The notes beneath the pieces were generated by a model that was not told the origin of the DNA, searched no databases, and worked only from the letters and a program-made list of their open reading frames with translations. A stretch of DNA of 64,000 bases, taken from CAWCWK01 sp963842125. Lineage in GTDB: Bacteria > Pseudomonadota > Alphaproteobacteria > Rhizobiales > CAWCWK01. Where the stretch lies: the NCBI GenBank assembly GCA_963842125.1, contig CAWJFE010000001.1, forward strand, positions 682,001 to 746,000. The letters are read 5' to 3'. Below are positions 54,029-62,738 of the stretch, in pieces (positions within the stretch are counted from its first letter, which is position 1; each line of letters begins with the position of its first letter). The position numbers and the translations under genes are program-made.

Positions 54029-54764
54029 ATGCCCTCAGACACGCCGCCACCTATCGCGCCCGGACTGGGCCCTCTTTTCGATTTCGACGGCGTCTGGCCG
54101 AGATCGTCGACGATCCGGAGGCGGTCACGGTCGCGCATGCGACGCGCGGGGCTCTGCCGCTCGCGCGCGATCGTCTCGGCGGCGCGCTGGCGATCGTAGC
54201 GGTCGTCCGATCTCGACCATCGATCGGGTGTTAGCCCGCTCGCCCTTCCCGCCGCCGGCCTCCACGGGCTGGAGCGGCGGGATGGACCGGGCGAACGCCA
54301 CGAGGCCGCGGCGAGCGTCGCGGTGGAGACGTTTCGCACGCGCATCTCCGGGGCGGCGCGGAGGCCGGGGCTCGACATCGAGGACAAGGGCGTCTCGATC
54401 GCCCTTCATTTTCGCCGCCATCCCGACCTCGGATCGGCCGGGCACTCGTCGAGCGGGGTATGGAGGCGTCACAGGCCTCCACGGCGTCGACGGCAAGATG
54501 GTCATCGAGGTCAAGCCTGCCACATCGGACAAGGGCGTCGCGGTCGAGACCTTCATGGCCGAAGCCCCCTTCGCCGGCCGCATGCCCGTCTTCGTCGGCG
54601 ACGACGTGACGGACGAGGACGGCTTTCGGGCGGCCACGCGGCTCGGCGGTTTCGGCATCAAGGTCGGTGACGGCGAGACCGCCGCGCGATACCGGACCGC
54701 CGATGTGGACGAGATCGGCCGCTGGATCGCGGACGGCACCGTCGAAGCGCATTCGAAACCTTGA
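54029..54764 (+). pseudogene. otsB: Trehalose-6-phosphate phosphatase remnant with several frameshifts
   Basis: ATG 54029 begins MPSDTPPPIAPGLGPLFDFD, with the HAD motif I (FDFDG). The frame then breaks near 54094 (restoring AEIVDDPEAV), near 54195 (SGRPISTIDRVLA), near 54240-54270 (RTRISGAARRPGLDIEDKG) and again near 54440-54490. The last frame holds GKMVIEVKPATSDKGVAVET and the HAD motif FVGDDVTDEDGF, and runs to TGA 54762-54764. All expected blocks are in order, so the gene was functional recently. At least four indels in 740 bases is far above the local rate, favouring true decay or a badly resolved stretch. The enzyme would dephosphorylate trehalose-6-phosphate made by the adjacent OtsA. 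Confidence 0.82.
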
Positions 54765-54892
54765 ACCGCTTCAATTCCTTGGTCTCGGCACCGCTCGGAC
54801 ACGACGTGTCCGCTTGCCTCGCCCACCCTTTCGCGGCATTCGGGTAGCGCCCACCGCATCGATAACGCCGACTTGGCCGTCTGGAGAATTTC

Positions 54893-56290
54893 ATGAGCCG
54901 TCTCATCTGTATCTCCAACCGTGTCGGCCCGCTCAACGATACCGCACAGGCGGGCGGGCTCGCCGTCGGGCTCGTCGATGCGTTGAAAGAGCGTGGCGGC
55001 ACGTGGTTCGGCTGGTCGGGCGAGGTGACGGAGACCGGCACGTTCGGCCCCTTGCGGATGGAGGAGCAGGGCAAGGTCCAGCTCGCCACCATCGATATCA
55101 CGCAGGCCGACAATGACGAGTTCTACGCCGGCTACACGAACCGCACGCTCTGGCCGCTCTTCCACTACCGGCTCGACATCGCCGATTTCCACAAGCGCTT
55201 CGAGGACGCGTACCGGCGCGTCAACAATCGCTTCGCCGAGCGCGTCAAACCGCTCATCGGGGCGAGCGATATCGTCTGGGCGCACGATTACCACTTCCTG
55301 CCGCTCGGCGCCGAGCTGCGCCGGATGGACGTGAAGAACCCGATCGGCTTCTTCCTCCACACCCCGTTCCCACCGCCCGAGATCCTGACAGCCCTGCCCC
55401 GCTCGCAGAACATGATCCGGGACATGATGGCCTATGATCTCATCGGCTTTCAGACCGATCTCGATCGGCGCTGCTTCGTGCGCTACGTCGTCGAGGAGCT
55501 GGGCGGTTCGGCGGACGAGGACGGGCGGGTCCATCTCGGCACCGAGCACGCGACCGCGACCGTCTTCCCGATCGGCATCGACGCCGACAGCTTCGCCAAG
55601 CTCGCCACGACCGACATCGCCAAGGAGCACGGCGCGCGGCTCCAGGCCCTGTTGGCGGGCCGGCGCCAGATCATCGGTGTCGACCGGCTCGACTATTCGA
55701 AGGGCATCCCCGAGCGCTTTCTCGGCTTCGAGCGCCTGCTGCAGAACTATCCGACCAATCGCGGCGGTGTCAGCTTCATGCAGATCGCGCCGCTGTCGCG
55801 CGCGCAGCTCGATGCCTATGCGGACCTTCGCCATCATCTCGAATCGGAGTTGGGCCGCATCAACGGCGCCTATGCCGATTTCGACTGGACGCCGATCCGC
55901 TTCCTCACCCGGGGCTTCACGCGGCAGATCCTCGCCGGCCTCTACCGCGCCTCTGCGGTCGGGCTCGTCTCGCCGCTGCGCGACGGCATGAACCTCGTCG
56001 CCAAGGAATACGTGGCGGCGCAGGATCCCGAGAATCCGGGCGTTCTCGTCCTCTCCCGGTTTGCCGGCGCCGCCGAGCAGATGCAGGAGGCCCTCATCGT
56101 CAATCCCTACAACATCGATTCGATGGCCGACGCCCTCCAGACCGCCATCGACATGCCGCTCGATCAGCGAAAGGAGCGCTGGCAGGCGCTCAACACGCAT
56201 ATCCACGAGGCCGACGCCAAGGCCTGGTGCGCGCATTACCTCTCGGCCCTCGACGAGGCCGCCACGGTGCGCGCCAAGAACAAGCGATAG
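54893..56290 (+). CDS. otsA: Trehalose-6-phosphate synthase
   Basis: 465 residues from ATG 54893, intact. GT20 fold: RLICISNRVGPL with the N-terminal loop, FGWSGEVTETGTF, WAHDYHFLPLGAEL, GFFLHTPFPPPEI, the UDP-glucose site IGVDRLDYSKGIPERFLGFE, and LVSPLRDGMNLVAKEYVAAQ. It makes trehalose-6-phosphate from UDP-glucose and glucose-6-phosphate for osmotic and desiccation protection. otsB, 129 bases upstream, is broken as sequenced. Confidence 0.96.
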   Translation: MSRLICISNRVGPLNDTAQAGGLAVGLVDALKERGGTWFGWSGEVTETGTFGPLRMEEQGKVQLATIDITQADNDEFYAGYTNRTLWPLFHYRLDIADFHKRFEDAYRRVNNRFAERVKPLIGASDIVWAHDYHFLPLGAELRRMDVKNPIGFFLHTPFPPPEILTALPRSQNMIRDMMAYDLIGFQTDLDRRCFVRYVVEELGGSADEDGRVHLGTEHATATVFPIGIDADSFAKLATTDIAKEHGARLQALLAGRRQIIGVDRLDYSKGIPERFLGFERLLQNYPTNRGGVSFMQIAPLSRAQLDAYADLRHHLESELGRINGAYADFDWTPIRFLTRGFTRQILAGLYRASAVGLVSPLRDGMNLVAKEYVAAQDPENPGVLVLSRFAGAAEQMQEALIVNPYNIDSMADALQTAIDMPLDQRKERWQALNTHIHEADAKAWCAHYLSALDEAATVRAKNKR

Positions 56291-56543
56291 GAGAAGCGAT
56301 AGCGGCTTGCCGCCCAAAGGCGGGTGCGCGCATCTGTCCGCGCTTGAAGACGAGGCCCCCGCGCCCAATCTCTTGAGGCAACACGATGGCCATGCGCCTC
56401 CCTCGACCCCTCGTCGCATGAGGCACGGGCGGGACGAGCGACGGTGGCTTTGGCCTTAACGGTTCTGCGTTAGCCTCCTCGTGCCCGCCTTCTTTGGCTG
56501 GCAGGCGGGTGGGGCGAATGGCGGACCGACAGGAGAGTTCGAG

Positions 56544-56798
56544 ATGATGGACATGAAGGACGCGGTCATCACCCCGCAGGACCTCGCCCACCTCGGCGAG
56601 GACGAGATCGCCTATGTGAAGCCGATGCGGTCCGAAGAGATCACCGAGCTCTTCCCGCAGGCCCCCGATATCGAGCCGGGGCTCGACCTCTTCGCGCTCG
56701 TCAGCGCGAACGGGCGCCCGATCATTCTGACCGATACGCGAGAGGCCGCCCTCGCCAACGCCCTGCAGAACGAGCTGACGACGGTCAGCGTCCACTGA
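56544..56798 (+). CDS. DUF1150 family protein
   Basis: 84 residues from ATG 56544 with ribosome site AGGAGAG 7 bases upstream. DUF1150 signature: DLAHLGEDEIAYVKPMRSEE followed by LFALVSANGRPIILTDTREA. An acidic alphaproteobacterial protein of unknown function, usually encoded after an Hsp20-type small heat-shock gene. No hsp20 is seen here. It is convergent with ptsN. Confidence 0.88.
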   Translation: MMDMKDAVITPQDLAHLGEDEIAYVKPMRSEEITELFPQAPDIEPGLDLFALVSANGRPIILTDTREAALANALQNELTTVSVH

Positions 56799-56826
56799 TC
56801 AGGGTCGGGGCAGCGGGCCCGGTCGG

Positions 56827-57291
56827 TCAGGCCGCTTTGGGCCGCTGGCTTCGGGTGAGAACCTCGTAGACCTCATGCGGGTCGCGCGTCGAGCGCAGCC
56901 GTGTCGCCGCGTCGTCGTCGCGTAGCAGGCGCGCGACATGCGCCAGCGCCTTGAGGTGATCGGCGCCCGATCCTTCGGGCGCCAGCAGCAGCACGATCAG
57001 ATCGACCGGCTGATCGTCCGACGCATCGAACTCCACCGGCTTGTCGAGCCGCGCAAAGAGGCCGAAGAGCCGGTCGAGGCCGGCCATCCGGCCGTGCGGG
57101 ATCGCGACGCCGCGCCCGATCCCGGTCGAGCCGAGACGCTCGCGCTCCAACAGCGTATCGAAGATATCACGCGCCTCGAAGCCCGTGAGCTCGGCGGCCC
57201 GCGTGGCGAGGGTCTGGATGGCTTGCTTCTTGCTCGCCGCCTTGAGCGGGCTGACGACGGCATCGGGGCCGATCAGATCGTTCAGAGTCAT
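56827..57291 (-). CDS. ptsN: Nitrogen-related PTS IIA protein (PtsN)
   Basis: 154 residues. The IIA-Ntr fold with the phosphoacceptor His in GIGRGVAIPHGRMAGLDRLF, preceded by LERERLGSTGIG and followed by PVDLIVLLLAPEGSGADHLK. It takes phosphate from the PtsP-PtsO chain and regulates potassium, carbon and nitrogen functions; it transports no sugar. It belongs with rpoN (57.8 kb, same strand), but the hpf/raiA gene normally between them is not found. Confidence 0.95.
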   Translation of the reverse strand: MTLNDLIGPDAVVSPLKAASKKQAIQTLATRAAELTGFEARDIFDTLLERERLGSTGIGRGVAIPHGRMAGLDRLFGLFARLDKPVEFDASDDQPVDLIVLLLAPEGSGADHLKALAHVARLLRDDDAATRLRSTRDPHEVYEVLTRSQRPKAA

Positions 57292-57774
57292 TACGCGCTC
57301 AAACCTCTACCTGTCCCGCCCGTACGGTCCCGCCGATGGCGGCGCCGCACCAACCCACTCGCACCCGTCCGGCAGACCAGGCTCCAGCCCAGCACCTGCC
57401 CGACGACATCGATTTCGAAAGCGATGGGGGCACGGCCGTGCCCCGTCCTTGGGCTCGGCCGATCGGTCCACGCCGCCGGTCTCGATGAACTCGCTGGTTC
57501 GCGCCGTTCCGTTCCGGATATCCGGTCCGATCCAACGCTACGCCCCCAGACATTCCGCGGCTGCCTGAGCCGACCGGACGTCCTCCAAAAACCTCTCGGC
57601 CTGTCCCTACCGCGCACCCTCCAAAGAGGTGTCCCGCAGCAAGCCGGACCGTATGGGAGGCGATTGTGGCTGTCAATTATCCGACGATCAGAGATTGGAT
57701 CACGACCTTTGGTTGCCGAACCCTATCCTATTGGCAAAGCCCCGCTTTTCGCAACCGGCACGACACTTGTGGAT
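57292..57774. other. Non-coding gap between ptsN and rpoN
   Basis: 483 bases. No reading frame resembles the ribosome-hibernation factor usually encoded here. The stretch 57655-57780 is clearly lower in GC than its surroundings (TGTCAATTATCCGACGATCA) and may contain a ptsN promoter on the minus strand. Otherwise nothing recognised. Confidence 0.55.
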
Positions 57775-59273
57775 CTAGGCATCCAAAGCGCGTGCACGCT
57801 TACGGCGAGACGATGAGGGAAGACCCAACGCCTCCCGATATTTGGCGACCGTGCGACGGGCGATCTCGGTGCCCTCGGCTTTGAGCATGCGGGTGAGAGC
57901 GTCGTCCGACAGCGGTCGGAGGGCATCCTCGGCCGCAATTAAGGCACCGATCCGAACCTTCACCGAGACCGCCGTCACGCCGTCCGCGCCCTGGCTGCTG
58001 GCGAGCGCAGCGCCGAAGAACGCCTTCATCGGCACGACCCCATGCGGGCAGGCCAGCGTCTTGTTCGCGACGACCCGGCTCACGGTCGATTCGTGCATCT
58101 CGATGGCGTCGGCCACATCTCGCATCAGGAGGGGCGGAGAGCCTCCGCACCCTGGCGAAGAAACGCGGTCTGGTGGCGCACGATCTCGGTCGCGACCTTG
58201 AGAATGGTGCGTTGGCGTTGGTCGAGGCTACGGATCAGCCAGCCGGCCTCGTCGAGAGCGGTATCGAGGAAGGTACGAGCGGCCGGGTCCACCACGGCCC
58301 GGACCTCCGTATGATAGGCCCGGTCGATGAGCACACGCGGCAGGGCGCTCGGATTGAGCTCCACGTGCCAGCCGCCATGTGGGTTCGGCACGACGAGCAC
58401 GTCGGGCTCCGGCGGCTCCGGATCGGGCGCGGCAAAGCGCAGGCCTGGGCGAGGATCGAGCGCGCGGATCTCGCCGACCATCTCGGACAGATCCTCTCTA
58501 TCGACGCCGCAGGCCTTGCGCAGGGCCGACCAGTCGCCTGCGGCGACGAGGTCGAGACGGTCGAGGAGCGCGCGCATGGCCGGATCGAGGCGGTCGCGTT
58601 CGCTCAACTGGAGCGCGAGGCACTCGGCCAGGTCCCGTGCGAAGACGCCGACAGGATCGAGTGTCTGAAGCCGGCTCAAAACGCCACGCACCGATGCCAG
58701 AGGCACCTTGAGAGCGCTCGCGATCTCGTCGAGCGGGTCGCGCAGGTAGCCATCTGGCTCCAGCCGCTCCAGCAGGCGATCGGCGATCAGGCCCTGCACG
58801 GGGTGGGGCAGTGCGAGGGCGATCTGAGGCCGGAGGTGGTCGGCCAGCGTGACGGGCGCCCGCCATGTGTCTTCCCACGGTCCGTCCTGTGCGGGACCAG
58901 GCGTGGCGAGCGGGCCTGCCGCCGGCCGGGCCGCCTCGTCCTCGAAGACGTTGCCGAGCTCGGTTCCGAGACCAGCCTCCAACGCCTCGGTCGAGGTTTC
59001 AAGGCTGGAGGCTTCCGAGGTCGAGGCGTTCAGACGATCGTCGCCGTCATCCGGATCGCCGACCCTCTCGCCTTCCTCGCGCGCGTTGCGCAGCGCTTCG
59101 TCGGCCTCGACGAGGAGCGGGTTGCGCTCGATCTCGGCGGCGACGTGGACGGCGAGGTCGAGGCTGGAGAGCTGGAGGAGCTTGATCGCCTGCACGAGGC
59201 GCGGCGTCATGCTCAAGGTCTGGGTCTGGCGCGCCTCGAGGCGCAGGCCGGTATTCGGCGCGCCCGCGCTCAT
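57775..59273 (-). pseudogene. rpoN: RNA polymerase sigma-54 factor RpoN, single frameshift near 58130
   Basis: From ATG 59271-59273: region I (LRLEARQTQTLSMTPRLVQA, IKLLQLSSLDLAVHV), an acidic region II, and a core-binding region to IVRHQTAFLRQGAEALRP. A stop then appears at 58125-58127. The next frame continues MRDVADAIEMHESTVSRVVA (helix-turn-helix) to the RpoN box ARRTVAKYREAL and the end RARALDA. One G missing in the run GGAGGGGCGG at 58128-58136 (+ strand) would restore RPLLMRDVADA. Both halves are well conserved, so a sequencing error is likely. Repaired length is about 500 residues. It directs transcription from -24/-12 promoters with enhancer proteins. Confidence 0.9.
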
Positions 59274-59313
59274 CGGAGCCCGACCGGAATACGAGCGATC
59301 ATAAGCCGGCGTA

Positions 59314-60216
59314 TCATAGCGAGAACCGCTCGCCGAGATAGACGCGGCGCACCCCTTCGTCGGCGATGATCTCGTCGGGCGTGCCCTCCAACAGGACGTG
59401 ACCGTCGTGTATGATCGTCGCGCGGTCGATGAGGCTGAGCGTCTCGCGCACATTGTGGTCGGTGATGAGGACGCCGATGCCCCGCGCCGTCAGATGGCGC
59501 ACCAGGGCCTGTATGTCGCCGACCGCGATCGGATCGACGCCCGCGAAGGGTTCGTCGAGCAGCATGAAGGCGGGATCGGAGGCGAGCGCGCGGGCGATCT
59601 CCAGCCTCCGGCGCTCGCCGCCCGACAGCGCGATCGAGGGGCTGGCGGCGAGATGCGCGATCGAGAACTCCTCCATCAGCTCCTCCAGCCGGTGTAGGCG
59701 CGTCGTCTTGTCGGGCTCGACGATCTCCAGCACGGCGAGAATGTTGTCGCGCACCGAGAGGCCGCGAAAGATCGAGGGCTCCTGTGGTAGGTAGCCGATG
59801 CCGAGCCGGGCTCTCGCATACATGGGCAGGCCCGTAATGTCTTCGCCGTCGAGCGTAATCGTGCCCTCGTCGGGGTCGACGAGCCCGGTGATCATATAAA
59901 AGACCGTCGTCTTGCCCGCGCCGTTGGGGCCCAAGAGGCCGACGGCCTCGCCGCGTCGGACGGAGAGGCCGACATCGCGCACCACGGGGCGCTTCTTGTA
60001 GGACTTGGCGAGGTGGGAGGCGCGCAGCAGGCCGACGCTCGAGGGCTGCTCGGGCACCGGCGTGCGGGGATCGGGCATGCGGGCGTCCGTCGTGCGGGCG
60101 TCGGTCGTGCGAGAGGACGAACCGGCCGCCGACGCGGGCACCGCTCTTGGCGGCGAGGCGCGATCGCGCGGCGTCGCATCCCCCGCCTCCCGCGATGTCT
60201 CGTAGGCCTCGCTCAC
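59314..60216 (-). CDS. lptB: LPS export ABC transporter ATP-binding protein LptB, with long N-terminal extension
   Basis: 300 residues; the ATPase itself starts at about residue 62 (LLRASHLAKSYKKRPVVRDV). Walker A GPNGAGKTT, Q-loop in GYLPQEPSIFRGLSV, signature SGGERRRLEIARAL, Walker B FMLLDEPFAGVDP and H-loop ITDHNVRE are all present. It powers extraction of lipopolysaccharide from the inner membrane with LptFG. The first 60 residues are Ala/Arg/Thr/Pro-rich and include repeated TTDAR/PDPRTP units from a short minisatellite; a later start, or a real extension, is possible. It lies between lptA and rpoN. Confidence 0.93.
   Translation of the reverse strand: MSEAYETSREAGDATPRDRASPPRAVPASAAGSSSRTTDARTTDARMPDPRTPVPEQPSSVGLLRASHLAKSYKKRPVVRDVGLSVRRGEAVGLLGPNGAGKTTVFYMITGLVDPDEGTITLDGEDITGLPMYARARLGIGYLPQEPSIFRGLSVRDNILAVLEIVEPDKTTRLHRLEELMEEFSIAHLAASPSIALSGGERRRLEIARALASDPAFMLLDEPFAGVDPIAVGDIQALVRHLTARGIGVLITDHNVRETLSLIDRATIIHDGHVLLEGTPDEIIADEGVRRVYLGERFSL
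60060..60115. repeat. Short in-frame repeat in the lptB 5' region
   Basis: GGGCGTCCGTCGTGC, GGGCGTCGGTCGTGC and related units follow each other, encoding ARTTDA/ARMPDP repeats on the minus strand. Periods are about 15 bases, so the frame is kept. Confidence 0.7.
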
Positions 60217-60293
60217 GTCGTCCTGCCTCGTTGTCCGCGTTGCGCCTCGGCCGTCCCGATGCGGGATGGCGAGCCGCCTCGCTCCAATGATGC

Positions 60294-60309
60294 GTTAACC
60301 AGGGTTAAC
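60294..60309. promoter_or_regulatory. GTTAAC-N4-GTTAAC inverted repeat between lptA and lptB
   Basis: GTTAAC (60294-60299), spacer CAGG and GTTAAC (60304-60309) form a perfect dyad in the 108-base lptA-lptB gap. It contains TTAA-N6-TTAA, close to a CtrA box (N7). Function unknown; candidate binding site. Confidence 0.35.
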
Positions 60310-60324
60310 GGCGCGTTGACGCGC

Positions 60325-60918
60325 CTATTGCCCCGGTGCAGAGCCGGCCGAGAAGGTCGCGCGGATGCGGCCCTGATCGAGCTTGGCCTCGCCGGAGCGC
60401 AGATTGACGACGAGGCGCGGTCCGCGCAGCACGTTCTCGCCCTGGGTGAGGACGACGTCGCCGGTCAGCGTCACGGTCTCTGTCGTCACGTCATAGGTGC
60501 CCTCGGAGCCCCTGGCCGTCTGCTCGGGCGTCGAGACGGTGACGGGGCCCTCGGCCTCGATGCGCTCGATGTCCTGGCCCGCGCCGCCGGGCGTGGCCTC
60601 CGCGGCGCCGTCGCGTGCGGTGTAGAAGACGGTGAGCGCGGTGGCGGTCAGCGTCGTCTCGCCGCGCAGCACCCGGACGTTGCCGCGAAAGATCGCCCGG
60701 CTCTCCTCATCGAAGACCTCGAGCTCGTCGGCCTCGATATCGATCGGCCCCTCGCCGACCTCGACGCCGGTCAGAGCCTGCGCCATCGCGGGCGCAGGCG
60801 CGAGGATGGGGGCCGCGAGGAGCGCGAGGGCCAGGGCTGCGGCCGGTGCGAGGGCGATCGGCGACTTCGACATCGGCGGAACAACTCCTGATAAGGGATA
60901 GGCGGGGCTCTGGATCAT
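60325..60918 (-). CDS. lptA: LPS transport periplasmic protein LptA
   Basis: 197 residues from ATG 60916-60918, which overlaps the lptC stop (ATGA). A Sec signal (ALAPAAALALALLAAPILAP, ending AMA) is followed by the OstA/LptA jelly-roll repeats PIDIEADELEVFDEESRAIF, RGNVRVLRGETTLTA and GDVVLTQGENVLRGPRLVVN. LptA bridges LptC and LptD, carrying LPS across the periplasm. A start at the internal ATG of MSKSPIAL gives the typical signal peptide without the extra 15 residues. Confidence 0.92.
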   Translation of the reverse strand: MIQSPAYPLSGVVPPMSKSPIALAPAAALALALLAAPILAPAPAMAQALTGVEVGEGPIDIEADELEVFDEESRAIFRGNVRVLRGETTLTATALTVFYTARDGAAEATPGGAGQDIERIEAEGPVTVSTPEQTARGSEGTYDVTTETVTLTGDVVLTQGENVLRGPRLVVNLRSGEAKLDQGRIRATFSAGSAPGQ

Positions 60919-61685
60919 TCGGGTGCTGGCACCGACATGGGAGGATCGGACGGCCCGCGCAAGCCGGATACGTCCGGACCGGGCGAGGCCGGGCTTCCGC
61001 CATTGGCCGGTGCGCCAGTGTCTGCCGTGCCATCGCTCGGGCTGAACCGGGCGCGAACGCGGCCGGTGAAGAGGACCCGTTTGCCCGAATCCTCGATCTC
61101 GACGCCCAGCGCCTCGATCCGCCCCTGCGGCGCGTCGAGCGTCACGGGCGAGGAGGAGACGAGGTTGCCGGTCGCGAGATCGACGCGCGCGTCTTCGAGC
61201 CGGGCCGTCTGGCCGCGCGCCGTCACGACGTCGACGCCGCCCGATAGCGCCAGCGTCTCGCCGTCGATCGCATAGAGCGCCGCGCCGGCCGTCACGTCGA
61301 TCCGGCCCTGCGGTCCGTCGAGGACGGCGACGGGGTTCTCGAAGCGGACCTCGTCCTGGCGCGTGACGTCCTGCACGGCCCGGGCCGCCGTCACCTCGAA
61401 GCGCCGCCCGTTGATCGTGCCGCTGATATCGGGCTCGGCCATGACGAGTTCGCCGTCGACGAGCGCCGTCAGGTCGAGCGCGCCGAAGCCGAGATTGGCA
61501 CCGCGCAGGAGAGCATTGATGGAGGCCGAGCCCCAGAAGGAGACGAGAAGAACGATACTGAGAAGGGGAAGGACCCAGCGCAGACGGCGCACGCGGCGCG
61601 AATGCCGGCGCGCGCGGGCCAGCGTCGCGGCCCGCATCGCCCGCGCCCGCTCCGAGGTCCGCGTGCCGGCGCGCCCTTCGCTCAC
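60915..61685 (-). CDS. lptC: LPS export inner-membrane protein LptC
   Basis: 256 residues. Basic start, one membrane helix (LRWVLPLLSIVLLVSFWGSA, about 40-59), then the periplasmic beta-jelly-roll with FEVTAARAVQDVTRQDEVRF and ALYAIDGETLALSGGVDVVT. It links LptBFG to LptA. The C-terminal 40 residues are Pro/Gly/Ser-rich and probably disordered. It is translationally coupled to lptA and preceded by a short RNase D gene, a conserved alphaproteobacterial order. Confidence 0.9.
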   Translation of the reverse strand: MSEGRAGTRTSERARAMRAATLARARRHSRRVRRLRWVLPLLSIVLLVSFWGSASINALLRGANLGFGALDLTALVDGELVMAEPDISGTINGRRFEVTAARAVQDVTRQDEVRFENPVAVLDGPQGRIDVTAGAALYAIDGETLALSGGVDVVTARGQTARLEDARVDLATGNLVSSSPVTLDAPQGRIEALGVEIEDSGKRVLFTGRVRARFSPSDGTADTGAPANGGSPASPGPDVSGLRGPSDPPMSVPAPE

Positions 61686-61864
61686 CGCACGCTCCAGCGC
61701 GTAGGTCGTACCGTCGATCTCGCTCGCCTCCTACACGTCGCCCGAGAATAGCCCGCCGACATGACCGGCGGCTGAACGGCTTATGCCGCTCTTTGCGGGT
61801 GCACTCCTACAGGCGCTTTGCGGCGATCGTTCGGGCCGCGTGCCACGGTGGCCAGGCGCCGCAT

Positions 61865-62479
61865 TCAGCTATGCGCGAAGATATCGGTCTCGTCCCAGCC
61901 GAGAAGGTCGAGCCGGGCGCGCATGGGCAGGAAGGCGAAGCAGGCCTCGGCCTCGGCGACGCGTTCCTCGCGCGCCAGCATGGCATCGAGCCGCGCCTTC
62001 ATCGCGTGGAGGTGGAGGACGTCGGAGGCGGCATAGGCCTTCTGTGCGTCGCTCAGGCTCTGCGCGCCCCAGTCCGAGCTCTGTTGCTGCTTGGAGACCT
62101 CGATCCCTAAGAGTTCGCGGGCGAGATCCTTCAGTCCATGCCGGTCGGTATAGGTGCGCACCAGCTTGGAGGCGATCTTGGTGCAGTAGACCGGGGCCGT
62201 GACGACCCGGAGCGCGTTCTGGAGAGCCGCGATATCGAAGCGGGCGAAATGAAAGAGCTTGAGAACGTCGGGGTCCCCCAGCATGGCCACGAGGTTGGGC
62301 GCCTCCGTCTGGCCGCGCGCGATCTGGACGAGATGCGCCGTGCCGTCGCCCGACGAGAGCTGGACGACGCAGAGCCGGTCGCGCTTCGGGTCGAGCCCCA
62401 TCGTCTCGGTGTCGACGGCGATGACGGGGCCGAGGTCGAGCCCGTCCGGCAGGTCGCCGTGATGGAGGGTGATGGTCAT
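61865..62479 (-). CDS. Short ribonuclease D (DEDD 3'-5' exonuclease)
   Basis: 204 residues: exonuclease domain only, without the HRDC domains of full RNase D. DEDD motifs: VIAVDTETMGLDPKRD (Asp and Glu), FHFARFDIAALQ, and YAASDVLHLHAM with the final Asp. GLKDLARELLGIEVSKQQQS fits the alphaproteobacterial short form encoded beside lptC. It trims tRNA or other RNA 3' ends. Divergent from lnt. Confidence 0.93.
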   Translation of the reverse strand: MTITLHHGDLPDGLDLGPVIAVDTETMGLDPKRDRLCVVQLSSGDGTAHLVQIARGQTEAPNLVAMLGDPDVLKLFHFARFDIAALQNALRVVTAPVYCTKIASKLVRTYTDRHGLKDLARELLGIEVSKQQQSSDWGAQSLSDAQKAYAASDVLHLHAMKARLDAMLAREERVAEAEACFAFLPMRARLDLLGWDETDIFAHS

Positions 62480-62738
62480 GGAGCGTAAGGCCTTCGAGGG
62501 TCTGCGGGACTGGGATCCGGAGGATTGGAGGGCGGTCTATCCGATGGCGCTGGCGCTGGCCAGCGTGGCGGCGGCGCAAGGAACCCCGGATACCCTCATC
62601 GCTCGTGCCCCCATCGCGGGCGCTGCCCCGCTTCGTGCTCCCCGCCGCCCGCTTGTTCCATCGGCTGCGATGCTCTAACCGCAGACGAGGACACACCTCT
62701 TCGCCGACACGCCTCCTCCAGGGTCTCTGCCGATCTCC

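Noticed and set aside
57756..57770. Sigma-54-like promoter CGGCACGACACTTGT near rpoN
   Set aside because: The invariant GC of the -12 element is GT, and the site points into the 3' end of rpoN antisense, with no gene to transcribe.
62469..62678. Possible 69-residue gene upstream of lnt
   Set aside because: It overlaps the start of the RNase D gene on the other strand, has no ribosome site and no family likeness.
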